The notes: generated by a model not told the origin, from the letters alone. A DNA stretch of 64,000 nucleotides from Wurfbainia villosa (GCA_025175895.1 CM045990.1:1612001-1676000), one strand, 5' to 3'. Positions 1-12,367 are shown, counted from the stretch's first letter. Translations and numbers: made by a program.

Positions 1-984
1 GATGTTTAAAAAAATTAAATTAAAAGTTTTAAAAATATTTTGAAAAACCTTGGTGAAGTCTATCTTTTGATAGCAATCACCATTGAATGGGATGATACAA
101 AGAGGTCTCAATATTGAAGTTTTTCTCAACTTTTGAACTTTGTATCAATCTAGCTATTTTGTGGGTAAAATAATTTTCGAATATTTTTCACCCATAGTGT
201 TTGTAATAAGTATTATACGTATGAATTTTTAAGATTTTTCAACTACGTATATTTACTTATGAATTTTGGAAACTCAGTTTCTGAAATTGAAAACTGCACT
301 CTGCGGTTATCAGTCGACTGCTAGGGATGGCAGTCGATTGTTGTGGGAAGGAGTCGACTGGTAGCTGAGAGAGTCGACTGATACTGCTGATTTCGGGTAA
401 ACCATGGTTGTTAGGCCCATGTTCAGCTATGTTTTGGTCCCCTAACCACTCCTAACCCTAAGACATGCTATGGAGAGCATTAGAAAGGGTGGAAATCCAT
501 TGAATATGGATTAGGAGAAGTGTTTAGAGTGAGTATCAATTTTAAGGTGAATGGAAGTTCATTGTTGAACTTTGCCTTAATTTTGATTGTTTAAATGTTC
601 CTATTGGCTTAGGGACTCTCCAAGGACATTGTTAGTGCAATGGTCAAGGGGGAGCAAGCCTTTAGGGGGAGGTATCCATCATGGGAAGATGGATGTGTAT
701 TTTTCCTCATTGGAGGAAAATTGGTTTGCCTCTCTTAAGTGATATGGGACTCATCACTAGAAAGATTGTAGGCATGTGTGTTCCTCCAAGGGAGAGATTG
801 TAAGATCTCATTTGGATATGAGACATTCATACCCTTGGGGAGGACCTTTTTGATATATGTCAAAAAGGGAGAGAAGTTATCAATTGGGATAGTTAAAATT
901 CTCATTGGGATGTGAGAATTGTCAATTGGGGATAATTGGTAGACTTGGGTTTGATGTTTTGTCCAACATCAAAAAGGGGGAGAT
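1..984 (+). mobile_element. 3' internal end of a copia-like LTR retrotransposon (non-coding)
   Basis: This stretch lies directly upstream of an LTR and ends in a polypurine tract. It matches the non-coding 3' internal region of the complete element at 38500-39569, including the phrases around 'accttggtgaagtctatctt' and 'agggggaggtatccatc'. No coding frame is supported. It carries four dyads of the CAGTCGACTG type starting at 311, 331, 351 and 371, exactly 20 bp apart. The rest of the element lies left of the window. Confidence 0.85.
971..983 (+). other. Polypurine tract (plus-strand primer)
   Basis: An all-purine run, aaaaagggggaga, ends just before the TGTTGG start of the LTR at 985. This is where plus-strand DNA synthesis of an LTR retrotransposon is primed. 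An identical tract sits at 39556-39568 in the complete related element. Confidence 0.85.
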
Positions 985-2514
985 TGTTGGTGCAATCGGC
1001 CCGGACTCAAGTTTGACTCGAACTGTATTTTGATGTTAGACAAAATGCATGACATGGGATTATCATGGGAAGTCCAACATGGGTTGGACACGTAAATCTA
1101 AGTGTGTAGCCTTGGTGGTGAAAAGTCCAAGCATGGGGCTTGGTGTTGGAAAAATCCAAGCATAAGGCTTGGTGTTGGAAAGTCCAACATGGGTTGGTCA
1201 CATAAGTCCAAGTGTGTAGCCTTGGCAGTGAAAGTCCAAGCATGGGGCTTAGCATAGAAAATCCAAGCATGAGGCTTGGTGTGGGAAGTCTTGAGGACTT
1301 GGCAAGTTCACTAGGCTCGGGGTCCTTGAGTCGGTGAATGATGACATTGCAAAACCATGCGCTTGGTGCATCCGAGGGACCACCGAACAGGGAGCGAATA
1401 GAGTGAGGCCCAAGGGAAGTATACTTCGAGGGCAAGAGACTCGAAGGATGGCATTACGAAGTCGTGCGATTGGTGCATCCGAGAGATGTAGGTCGAGAGA
1501 AGAGAGCTTCGGTGGGGAACTCCATGAGAGGATGAGGTGGACTTGGCCAAGTGGCTAAGACTGAGTGTCGGAGGCTCAAACATGGTGTTTGAGGGTTTAT
1601 CCGACGGTCGGATGCTCAAACAATTTGGTGTTTGAGGTTTTACCCGACATCAGTCGACTAGCATAGGTGTCAGTCGACTGCTCTAGGTTGATTGGACTCG
1701 ACCGATGTTCGATTGACCAAGTTCTGGCCGAACAGTCAACTGCCGAGGGAGGGCAGTCGACTGCCGATACCATCAGTCGAATGATGATGGAGATCAGTCG
1801 ACTGATCGGGGTGTTTTTGGCCACAGAAGATCTTCCAGTCGGGTGATCACGGTGACCACTCGATTGATGGGATCATCAGTCGACTGATGGGCATGATCAG
1901 TCGGCTGATAATGGATCTGTTGGAACTTGGCCAGCGTGGATCGAGTCGTTGTGAGACAACGGCTATAGGACCAGTCGACTGATGGTCACGATCAGTCGAC
2001 TGATGGGCGCAGAATCAGGTCGATGCAGGTTGTAAATGGACCTCGAGATGGAGGATTTTGCCAAGACTTTTGGGGAGATTTTGGAGGGGAATTACTACTG
2101 CATTCCAGACCTTCAAGAGCCAAACCAAAGCAAGCAACAAGCAAGTGATCAAAGCAATTGTGTAAAAGTTTTCTTTTGTATTGCCTTTGTATTTTGGCTT
2201 GTATTTTTGTATTACTATTGCAATTTCTTGTACGAGGTTTCTCCACCTCTGACGTGTTGTCGAGAAGGAGTTTAGTTAGTGTCGTGCGCATAACTAGAGC
2301 TCGTTGAGCTCGCCCCATGGAGTAGGAACCATTCGGTTCCGAACCACGTATATCTTGTGTATGCTTGTATGTGTTGTTAGTATTTTCATTTGTATTACTA
2401 TTCCGCTGCGCTAATGACAATCGTAGACAAGTGACACAAGAAGAATGAACGATTTCCATAGTCTACGCATATCGGGCTATTCACCCCCTCTAGCCGACCA
2501 CCAACGTTCCAATA
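985..2514 (+). repeat. 3' LTR of copia-like element, subfamily A
   Basis: The LTR begins TGTTGGTGCAATCGG and ends near 'gttccaata', where a terminal CA seems to have mutated to TA. It is the same subfamily as the LTR at 62515-63860: both carry the repeated phrase 'cgcttggtgcatccgag'. It was inserted into a gypsy LTR, because the sequence from 2515 continues in register with the gypsy LTRs at 25299 and 31934. U3 holds short inverted-repeat units (about 1070-1290) and dyads at 1651, 1671, 1754, 1774, 1795, 1836, 1857, 1877, 1898, 1972 and 1993. A TATA-like 'ttgtaaatgg' follows at about 2029. Confidence 0.85.
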
Positions 2515-3229
2515 GTGGCAACATATCCAGTTAATACAAGGCCCTTAGGTCCACAACCACAACATATACAAATAAAAGATAACAACATAACGAAACACAG
2601 CGGAAACTAATACAACGACATTACAACCTACACACAGTGCATACCAGTATGACTGACCACATCACACAACGAAACATCGACAAAACCCGAACCCACAAGT
2701 GTGTACATCACATGACAAGTCCACAACACATTACACCACGAAAAACTCTAAATACATAACACAACATATGGAAAGCCAAAAACGACCACAGGAGCCTCGG
2801 AGGTGAGATGAGATGTTGTCAGCCAACGGTGCTCCAAGCCGTCATGAAGACTTCTACCTGTTACCTGGGTGACAGAAAAACCAAGGGTCCATGGTGGTGA
2901 GTATAACTCAGCAGGTAATAGGAAAACATGTATATATCAAATATCACATGTAATTCAACAGAAAAATCTACAGGTACATCAGGTAACACTAGCATGATAA
3001 ACATATACATGTATATACCTTCTAACCAAATGACCAACGTAAAATACAAACATACCTGAAAGTCTGCTATGCTACACCTATCAAACCTGAGCACATATCC
3101 ACAATATATGTATCTAACAGAAAATCTAGTCTATACCATCCAACATCATAAATACTGGTCAAAAAATGCAATAGTCTAACCAACAAGTATACAGGTATCT
3201 GACACAACCATATAACAGATGCGGATAGC

Positions 3230-3230
<1 letters not shown>

Positions 3231-3276
<46 letters not shown>
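3231..3276. repeat. (AT)n/(GT)n microsatellite
   Basis: A short AT run passes into about 19 uninterrupted TG dinucleotides inside the gypsy LTR. It lies at the position of the long (TA)n run in the LTR copy at 26242. Confidence 0.95.
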
Positions 3277-3277
<1 letters not shown>

Positions 3278-3738
3278 TAATATGCAAAAATGTCATAAAT
3301 TATAGCAATGCAGCATGCATGGTCATGCCGGCTCACCCTAAAGCTACTACGACCACAGTGTAGCCTCGATGGCTCGACATGACAACTGTCCCAACTCAAC
3401 ACCAACCACTACTCTCGAGTGGCCAAGTGAGCAGTATGATCGAGTAGCATATAAGCGTAAAGAGCAAGCTACTCGACGGGGGTCTCTGCTGTTGGCCACT
3501 ATGACAGTCACTACCAATGAGTGGTCGAGCGCCACACACGCAGGACTACGACACGAAAATCCAACTATCACCATCTATAGTGGTAGAGTGTGGCACCACA
3601 ATGCTCTGCTCTCACACCGGTTACTCCTCCTATGAGTAACCGTGGAGGCAGGATGACTGACGACCCTCTCAACCATAAGAGAGACCACGTTGCCAGCGTG
3701 CATGCAATGACATGAATACATATAGACATCCACTACAG

Positions 3739-3902
3739 ACTCTCTATTCCTACCGAGAGTCATAACAATCTGATCAACACACTCTCTTTCCTGCAAAGAG
3801 TCGTACTCAACTGATCATAACACTCTCTATCCTATAGAGAATCATACCAATCTGATCGACAAACTCTCTATCCTGCAGAGAGTCGTACTCAACTGATCAT
3901 GA
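3739..3902. repeat. 41-bp tandem hairpin repeat in gypsy LTR
   Basis: Four units start at 3739, 3781, 3822 and 3863. Each holds an inverted repeat of the form CTCTCTA-tcctg-TAGAGAG followed by 'tcatactcaactgatca'-like sequence. The homologous array at 26879-27120 has about six units. Confidence 0.85.
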
Positions 3903-6049
3903 CAAGCTAGGACCACCGGTCCGTAGCGACACACTAATCATAATTTACCTGATCATTTACACAATACATGATCGGTAGTAAACATGCAATATATAAGGGT
4001 ATTGGAATCAATCCTACGTTCAAGACCTTTCTTACCCATGGATGCCCTTTTTATCCAATTTACAAATCAGGTCATCATCCGTATTCCTCTATTTACACAT
4101 AACTAAACATTTATGGGTTTACTTACATCACATCTATAATTCCTAATCATGATGAGGAAAAATGTGATATCAACATTAGAGCATATATGGCCAACGATAA
4201 GTATCAAGCACAAGAATAAATAAGAGAAGGGTCAAGATAATATGAACATATAATATGATCATATATATGTCTAAATTTGTATGCAATGACAACTACCTGA
4301 CCAGGGTAGGAAATTACCCACCTGATATGTTGAATATCCAAATAAATCTCCTCGTCCAGGACTTTATCTCGAATCAATGTCTTGTACAAAACATGTATGA
4401 TCCGATTATGATGTCAATTCTAATATTAGGATCAAATCCTAATCCTACATCAACTTTATATTTCGATCAACTAACAGAACATGTTCCTCCATTAATTCAT
4501 AATCAGCAACCAATAATGGCCTAGCTATAGATTTAGCATCTCATCTACAACAATTCAAATCAGAACTTACCAAGCTTATCCACACTTGCATAGCGTCTCC
4601 ATTCCCTTTGATGAGTCTGATTTGCTCAATCCAGATGAATCGAAGATGAACTCTACATCCTCGCAGATGTAACATATGGTATACAGGTTTTCCATCCACT
4701 GATCAAATTCAAGAATCCTCAATCAATTAACAAGAATATTTCTAAAGATCACACACAAACATCCACATCTTTACCTCTCCTTCTTCCATCAGTTTGAATC
4801 ACTACAAATGTGGTTGATGGTTCATCTGCTACTCGACACAGCATTTGCAAAAAATGGCACTGGGAATTCTTACTATCCACAAGGACATACATAGTAGGAT
4901 CGACTGTGGATGGCCGCCTGCTTAGTCGGGACACCCGAAGATCCCTCCATCCCAGCTCAACCCCGTTCACAGCTCCAACACCAGCCAACCTTACCGAACA
5001 CATCACCGACTAAACTCTAAATGAACAGAAAGGAAAAGGAAACCAGGAGATATACCAGCGATTTCCACTTCACCGGCACCTCTCCTCCCCAATTGCTCTG
5101 ACTGCAACCATAGCTCCACCTCCGGTCTGAACGACCAACCGTAGTGACAGCATCATCGTGTTGCTCGCATGAGAAACAACAAGCTCTGATGAAGGGATCG
5201 ACTGAAACCTACAAAGGACTGTGCCCTTACCTTGCTCCGGCGACAATCGGTAGAAAACCCTCAAATCGACAGCTCACCGTCGGAACGTCGCCGATTCAAG
5301 CTCCCCCGCCACTCACTCACCCTCTGCTCCCGCTCGCTCTCTGCTCTCGCTCGTCCGTAGAGCCCGTCGTGGATGGTCCAGCCGCTGCCACCGCCGTGAG
5401 GAAGGGGAAGAGTGCTCGATCGCCGTGCGTTTCGAAGGGGAAGAGAGCTCGCGCAGAAGAAATGAGATCACGGTTGGGAAAAGGATAAACGTCGGGATTT
5501 AAGGCAACGGCAGAGTGCGGCTGTGCGTTACACGAATGAAGTGGTCAGGTCCAATTAAAATGGGTCGGGTCCAATAGATCGGGTTGGGTCCAATCATATA
5601 CGTCTATTAAATCTTTCTCTGCAAATTGCCATAGAAATTTCCATTTAAGTCCAAGAAAATTTCTAAAAATTCCTGAAAAATTCCATAGGGTATTTTCCTA
5701 ATTACAAACATTATTATTATTTTTATTTATTTTTTTATTTTTTTATTTATTTTTTTCCTGTGGTTTTTTACAAATAAAGCCTAAACCTAGGTTTGATATA
5801 TATATAACTTGGGTTAAGTAATCCCATTTAACCCCTCATAAGCAGATAAACCAAATAGACCTTGTAAAAGCCTATTAAATCTTTCCCCATAAAATGTCAT
5901 AGAAACTCCATTTAACCCCATAAAAATTTCTAAAAATTTCTGTAAAATTCTATAAGGTAATTTCTTAATTAACAAGGGTAATTATTATTATTTTATTTTC
6001 CGATATCTTACATTTTTATTTTATGATAGATTTACAAATTCTATATATA

Positions 6050-8609
6050 TTATTCATGAGGTGAATAAAATAGTGAATAATCATTGGGGCAGAGCTTCTA
6101 TGACTTATACGAGCACGCCGAAAGAAATAAAAAATTTATGATGGAATGAGTTCAAGGTAAGTTATTTAAATCATTTTGTATATAAAATTATAGTTAATAT
6201 AATCAATTCATTTTTTTTTCTCTACTACAGCAGGTATTTACTTGGGAGGAGAGTGAAACACTAGAGATAAGGAGGATTTTCAAGAAAAAGTGTGGCGATT
6301 ATATCAGAAACATATTAAGCCATGCAAAAACTAGAAGTAAAAATTCACACTACATAACCAAGGAGAATTGGAATAAGATTGTTGCATATTGGGGATCTAA
6401 GGATAGCAAACGAAGGAGTGAACAAAATAAGAAAAATCAAAATTGGAATTTCAGCGCTATGTCTACCACGTGTGCGGGAGGCTTAATCAATATCGATGAA
6501 CATAGACATCGATTGGTGAGTTTTTTAAATTCCTAATTTTGTAATCTAATACTCACTAATTTATTATTTATAACGATGTTTGTTTAGGCCTAGGAAACGG
6601 GGACTTGGCCATTATTCATAGACACTTTCACTTGTACATTTCAAAAAGAAAAACAAGACGTTGAGTGGAGAGAGAACTAGAATAATGAAGGTTTATAATT
6701 TTAAAAGTTTTACAGTCTTTTGTTATTATTTATTTTTTTTTCAAAATAGGAGAAATATGATGAACTTGCACAGATAAATTCATGTACAAGTGATGATGTA
6801 GTCAAATCTGAGCCTTCTGTTAGCAATATGAATTTATGTCTCGAAGCAACTGGAGGGGCGAAAGGTGGAAGAATAATTGGACTCAGTTCTTTGAGCTGAA
6901 CCTATAAAGTCCCTAGTGCTTCTTCTTCATCCTCACCGGTAGTAAAAGCAGAAATAAATCAATTGACCGAAGAGGTTAGTCATTTTAAGGAGTTACTAGC
7001 GTAAAAGGAAAATGAATCGAGACAAAGAGATCATGAAGTAAAGTGTTGGTGCAATCGGCCCAGGTCACGATTGACCAGACTCGAATTTTGACTCGAACAG
7101 TATTTTGATGTTCGACAAAATATATGACAATGTGATTGTCATGGGAAAGTTCAACATGGGTCTTAGTATGGAAAAGTCCAAGCTTGAGTCTTAGCAATTG
7201 AAAAGTCCAACATGGGTTGGAAAGAGAAGTCCAAGGGTTGATATTGACGGCGTAAAGTCCAAGTGGGAGTCTTGGCAGCATAAGTCTAATGGTTGGCGGC
7301 GTAAAGTCCAAGCGGTAGTCTTGGCAGTGTAAGCCCAATGTGCCTTGGCAGTGTAGACTAGTTTAGCATGACAATAGCCGATGGAAGCACCTGAAGGCTA
7401 GCATATGGATGAACAAGTCATGGATGACTTAAAGGGATCTGATAGGCGTGAGGCTGATGGAGGTAGCTAGAAGACTTAGGTTTAGGCTAAGGGTGGTCTA
7501 GCAAGTATGAGGGCATCATACTTGGGGTTAAACCTCATGGTTGAGGTTATCAGTCGACTGGGGCTTTGGATTAGTCAATTGGTCAAGTGTTTTGACACTT
7601 GGCGTAGAGATGACTCTTCGATCATGATCGGGATTATGTGATCAAATTGCTCGGAGTTGGGGTGTTCGATCAGTAGGAAATGGTCTCGCGATTGATCGCC
7701 AACATTGAGTAGTCGATCGATGAGCAATGATCGCCATGGATGGCGATCATCGGCGGTCGAGGTGCGGAGTAGAACGCTCGAGCCGGGTCAATTGACTACG
7801 GCCTCGGCGATCGATGGGTAATGTGGAACTTATCCAATGTGGATTGAGTCATTGTCTCACAACGGCTACAGGAGCAGTCGATTGATGGTCGCAATCAATT
7901 GACTGCTAGGCGAAATCCAGCCCGAGTTGCAAGTTTAAAAGGAGCACAAAGGGAGGATTTGGCCAGTGATTTCTTTGGCATTTTTTAGGCAATTTGCTGG
8001 TGTAAATCAGGGTCTTCAAGTTCAGTTCAAGTGATCAACAAACAAGCATTCCAAATCTCTTTGTAAAGTTTTCTTTACTTGCATTTTATTGTATTTTCTT
8101 GTATTTGTTGTGTATTATTTTTGTAATCATTGTAAGAGGTTTCTCCACCTCCGACTTGTTGTCGAGAATGTGTTATTGATTATTAGTGGTGTTTGCATCG
8201 CTAAGGCTCATTTGAGCTCAATCCGTGGAGTAGGAACCCTAAGGTTCTAAACCACGTTATATCGCGTGTTTTGTTGTGCTTGTATTTTGTTATTGCTTTA
8301 TTATTTGTATATCCGCTGTGCATAACAAATTTTGTAGCAAGCATGCGATCGATTTCCATCTACACAATGTACGTGCTATTCACCCCCCCCCCCTCCCCTC
8401 TAGCGGTCACCAATGTTCCTACATAAAAAAATTAAATAAACAGATGAATGAATTTCGGAGGCAACAGATGTTAATTATGTAGCATCTTCAATTATTGTCT
8501 AGTTCAAGTCAACTTCCTCCTTGAACTGGTCCTCCTGTTGATGTCTGTAATAATGACAATGAATATGTACTTTTTGATGATGATGGTGACGATAGTGGTT
8601 ACGTTTGAA
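6050..8609 (+). pseudogene. Transposase_24 (Ptta/En/Spm)-type second gene of CACTA-1, broken
   Basis: Exon-like blocks at about 6050-6151, 6232-6514, 6588-6690 and 6751-7043 match, block by block, the second gene of CACTA-2. Shared features are the 'W..FK' and 'FKKKCGDYI' region, the 'TCAGG.INI.EHR' region and 'LEATGGAKGGRI'. Splice-like junctions are visible ('caaggtaag' near 6151, 'ctacag' near 6230). The last exon is split by the solo LTR and resumes at 8424, ending in an acidic tail before a stop near 8607. This plant family accompanies the main CACTA transposase and is thought to be an accessory DNA-binding protein. The first exon is replaced by the gypsy LTR and several frames contain stops, so no full protein can be made. 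Exon limits are estimates. Confidence 0.65.
7044..8423 (+). repeat. Solo LTR of copia-like element, subfamily B
   Basis: It begins TGTTGGTGCAATCGGCCCAGG and ends 'gttcctaca'. The flanks are 5-bp near-duplicates, taaag (7039-7043) and taaaa (8424-8428), and CACTA-1 exon sequence runs up to both sides. There is no primer site or internal domain, so it is a product of LTR-LTR recombination. Dyads have decayed to forms such as CAGTCGATTG (7875) and CAATTGACTG (7896), still 21 bp apart. Confidence 0.88.
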
Positions 8610-8809
8610 TTTGTTATATTTAAATGTTACTTGAATTATTATCACAATTGATATCCTTGTATTGTAAGTTACGTTTATATTTGTTATGTATATATTGATT
8701 TGGTATTGAATTATTTTCATTTATTAGATGATTATGGAGTTTGATATGTGAATTAGTTTATATTGTTAGATGTGTTTGTTGTAAATAGATAAAAATAGTA
8801 GAATTTAGC

Positions 8810-9785
8810 ATGATATTTTTTTATTTCCTCATATTAGCAATGAAAATAAATTTCATCACAAATTTACGAAAAAAAATCATTTTTCGTCGCAAAATTGGCA
8901 ATGAATAAAAATTTTCGTTGCAAAAAAGAAGCAACAATCGACTGTCTCTTGCTAATAGTCGATTGGTATACTATCAGTCGACTGGGCAGTTGACTAAAAA
9001 ATATTCTGTGATCTGTTGCTCCACTACTAGTCGATTGACGCCCACCATCAGTCGACTGATGAATGCATGGGTGCAACAAAATATTTTTGTCGCAGAAATT
9101 ATGTCAAAAAAAAATTTTATCGCAAATTATCCACTATTAGTCGACTGATTTACTGTAGCACCTTACAAAAATTTTTTTTAATCAATTGGCCTGTTGACTA
9201 GTCAAGCGTCAATCAACTAATCAGCAGGATCATTCGACTGATAGCCTTCTTCAGTCGACTGACCTTGAATATTTTGCAACAAAAATTCGATTCGTGGTAA
9301 ATTTTGTGACGAAATTTATTTTTGATGCAAAGTTTTCATGAAAATATGGTAAATAAATTTATTAGTCTTTTGCGACGAACTATGTTTTCGTCGCAGATTT
9401 GGCAACGAAAATAATTATTCGTCGTAAATTTTTGCGACATTTGTTTCATTGCCAAATTTGGCGACGAATAATTATTTTCATCGCCAAATTTGGAAACGAA
9501 TAATTAATTTCATCACCAAATTTGGCGACGAATAGTTATTATCGTCGCCAAATTTGGCGACGAATAATTATTTTCATCGTTAAAGTTTGCAAGGAATTAT
9601 TTTTATTGCCATTTTTATCGCTAAGTAGCAATTAATTTTGCAACAAAAATTTTATTCGTTGCAATTTTTGCAACAAATTTTTATTTTTCGTTACATAATT
9701 TTACGACGAATTATTTACAACGAAAAATTTTTGCAACAAATTTTTATTCAAAATTCATCGCCAAAACATAGCTTTTTTTGTAGTG
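8810..9785 (+). repeat. CACTA-1 right subterminal repeat region
   Basis: Many direct and inverted copies of the motif 'ttcgtcgcaaatttg' and its complement are seen, dense at 9370-9580. Subterminal arrays of this type bind the transposase in CACTA elements. A block at about 8930-9265 is different: it holds CAGTCGACTG-type dyads (8975, 9028, 9049, 9231, 9252), the motif found in the copia-like LTRs. Confidence 0.8.
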
Positions 9786-9789
9786 TCAT

Positions 9790-10430
9790 AAGTAGAGTTT
9801 TACATCGTCTCTAGATTCTCTACACTTCCTTCTTCTACTCCATGTCTAGATTTTAGAATTTCAATTCTTCTAGATCTGTCAATGAGTTTCAGGTAAAATC
9901 CATTGATAAATTTAGTCAATTCTAATTGGACTCATTTTAAGTCTAGTAGATTTCTAGAGTTCCCTTAAGTCTAACTATACTCTAAAGTCTTAGCTTCAAG
10001 ATCTTTCTAGTCATTCATAGCCTATTTCAAAATATTCAACCTGTGTATCAATTGGCATAGACTCATAACTTCATATAGGAGACTCATAACTAGGGTTATG
10101 CATTATCTCTAGATTCTTTACACTTTTCTCTTCCATTCCATATCTAGGTTTCAAAATTTTAACTCCTTTAGATCCATCAATAAGTATTGAGAAAAATTCA
10201 TTGATGACCTTGACCAACTATGATTGAACTCATTCCAAGTCTAATAGGGTTTTGTAGTGCCCTTGAGTCCATCCATATCCTAAAATCTCAGCTTCAAGAC
10301 CTTCCATGCACAACCTATTTCAAAATATTCAGCCTATTATAAAAAATTCAACTTGCATGCCAATTGACACAAAAATATGACCTCATGTAGGAGACTCAGA
10401 AGTAGGGGTTTTCACATTGTTTTTAGATTT
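9790..10430. repeat. Tandem repeat of about 300 bp, two copies plus a partial third
   Basis: The block starting near 9802 ('ctctagattct', 'ccatgtctagattt', 'tctagatctgtcaatgagt') recurs near 10098 with moderate divergence, and a third start appears near 10416. The family is not recognised and no coding frame is supported. Confidence 0.7.
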
Positions 10431-10756
10431 TAAAAGAGAAACATAAATAGATTCCAGATAATGTGTAATTGTCGAACAAAACTGGAGGTATTAATTAGTT
10501 TTCCAAAGAAACATAAATAGAAACAAGGCAAAGGTTTTTGATTGTAGAATAAATATATCATTTACTTATAAAATTACATTATTTATGCAGAGTAGCCAGA
10601 TCCATGCACGAAGTCAATTATTCAACTTTGTGTAATTATTATTATAATGTTAGCACAATCACACTTCCAAGGAAAAATTTGAGTGTCACATGATTTTATT
10701 CCTCACAATGAATGTATAATTCCTCATGTCTTATTGTTTGAATTTTATAGGGTCCT
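10431..10756. other. AT-rich stretch with no recognisable feature
   Basis: I see no coding frame, repeat or RNA gene here. It lies between the 300-bp tandem repeat and a solo LTR. Confidence 0.5.
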
Positions 10757-11212
10757 TGTAGGGATTCTTATAGCGCTTGGAAACATTTACAAGCACTAAG
10801 CAATGGAAAAATGAGATCCCTCCAAAGATCCATGTGAAAATTAAACTCGTTTTTGATCGATTCTAACCTATGAGAATCGTGATTACCTTCGCTGCATGCC
10901 CTCCGTAATCCCGTTAGCAACACTTGTGTACGGATCTCAGCATGGTCAGTACGTCCGTGCCTCCACGGTATCCACATGAACCGTGAAGTGGAGAAGAACC
11001 AAACTGTGGTGTTAGCCACAAAGTTGGTTCGACCAAGAAATTAGAAGAAGGAGAAGAAGATCCAACGAAAATTCTATCAACCAAGCCTCATCATGAAAAA
11101 GCCTTTTATATTCAACCATTAAATATAAAGAGTTTTTTTTACTCTTGGTTTGCTTGGAATTATCATTCATTAATTCCACCTTAATGATCATGCAACCCCT
11201 CTTAATGGTGAG

Positions 11213-11345
11213 TCGCACTCGATTCGAATCTGACTTGAGTCTAACTCGAATCAGATTCATTGGGTATATCTTGAGTCCTACTCAATTCGAATTTGACTTG
11301 AGTGTAACTCGAGTCAAATTCATTGGGTATACCTTGAGTTCTACT
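11213..11345. repeat. 63-bp tandem duplication
   Basis: Two copies of a unit containing 'attcgaat', 'ttgagt.taactcga' and 'cattgggtat' lie 63 bp apart inside the solo LTR. They differ by several substitutions. Confidence 0.85.
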
Positions 11346-12130
11346 CATTGAGTCTAATCTACATTAGACTCAACCCGATGGCCCAATGGCTCATCACATG
11401 AGTCATCTCCAACTCACATGTCCTAAGTGTGTGACCCAATAGGTTCTTGTAACGTTGGCAATATTTCTAAAACCCTTTTAGAGACATAAGCAATGAGTGA
11501 CATCTAGCAATACATCATTGCTACCCAAGTGACGAGAATGTCGAGATCCGACGTAACCTTTTCGTGACTACTATCGTGTATGACTTAGTTCTTCTATCCT
11601 TGATATCTAGATTGATCAATGAGGCATAGACTGTGTCATCCTCTTATCAATCATGAGTTTCTTGATCTCCAAGTAGACTACTCAACCAAATAAGCTCAAT
11701 ATCTCATATTGACTTATTCGAGCATGGTCATGCACTTTTAGCAGTCCTACTGTATCAAGGGGCCCATAGATATCACTTCCGATATATGGAAGGGATAGAT
11801 CTCATCTACATCACTCACATCCCTCCGCATAACTTATTGCATATCTAGTGATCACCTTTATAGTCACCGTTACAGGTGACGTTTAACGAAGCTAAAGTAT
11901 ACAACTCATTATATAGGGAACCGTAGTGACTTCAGGTCTAAGGATTATTCATACCAATAGTCACATGAGAATGTTTATGACACTCATATAACGCTCCATG
12001 AAACATTCTCATAGCGGATCAATTCAATGCATAGTTTCTAATATGTATCCATGTGTCAACTCGATATCACATATCTATGACTGTCCTTGCATATTAATAC
12101 TCGACTAGGAATAATTAAGAGTAGTGGTCA

Positions 12131-12134
<4 letters not shown>

Positions 12135-12166
<32 letters not shown>
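12135..12166. repeat. (TA)n microsatellite
   Basis: A pure TA run of about 16 dinucleotides lies inside the solo LTR. The apparent YIYIYI peptide there is not a gene. Confidence 0.95.
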
Positions 12167-12168
<2 letters not shown>

Positions 12169-12367
12169 CTACAGGCTCTTACTATCAATTCAACCAATTG
12201 ATATGCTATAAACCTGAACCTACTATTCAAGGACACTATTATATTATTTATATAGCACAGATAAGAAATAATATAATAAACAAACCCTGACCTATTATTA
12301 ATGAAATATGATACATATGATCCCTAATCAATCATCTATTGATTGGCACTAAGGGTTGATACTAACA

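Larger units (their letters stand above)
2515..6012 (-). mobile_element. Ty3/gypsy-type LTR, left end cut off by the copia insertion
   Basis: The sequence follows the plan of the 3.87-kb LTRs at 25299-29163 and 31934-42322: 'atacaaggccc' near the left end, a microsatellite, a 41-bp hairpin tandem, a GC-rich block (about 4800-5500) and a right end in 'atcttaca'. About 60-85 bp of the left end would lie beyond the copia insertion, outside the window. Reading frames inside it are short and shared with no known protein, so I do not call genes. It lies inside CACTA-1, whose intron sequence resumes at 6013. Confidence 0.75.
6013..9785 (+). mobile_element. CACTA-1: right-hand part of a CACTA (En/Spm) transposon
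   Basis: The right end reads 'gctttttttgtagtg' and finishes at 9785, the standard inverted CACTA terminus. The segment holds a second-gene remnant homologous to that of CACTA-2 (52027-53594) and an AT-rich subterminal region packed with 'ttcgtcgc' motifs. The left half, including any transposase gene, lies outside the window and left of the gypsy LTR insertion. A solo LTR (7044-8423) interrupts it. Confidence 0.85.
10757..12367 (-). repeat. Solo LTR (family starting TGTTAGT), reverse orientation
   Basis: Read on the minus strand it starts 'tgttagtatcaaccctta', the same as the plus-strand LTR at 29286-30995. The two share the 'gattagggatcat' and 'atttcattaataa' stretches and the 'gatccatg' region near the other end. 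The flanks gtcct (10752-10756) and gtccc (12368-12372) are a 5-bp near-duplicate. No internal domain is attached. It contains a 63-bp tandem duplication and a (TA)n run. Confidence 0.75.
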
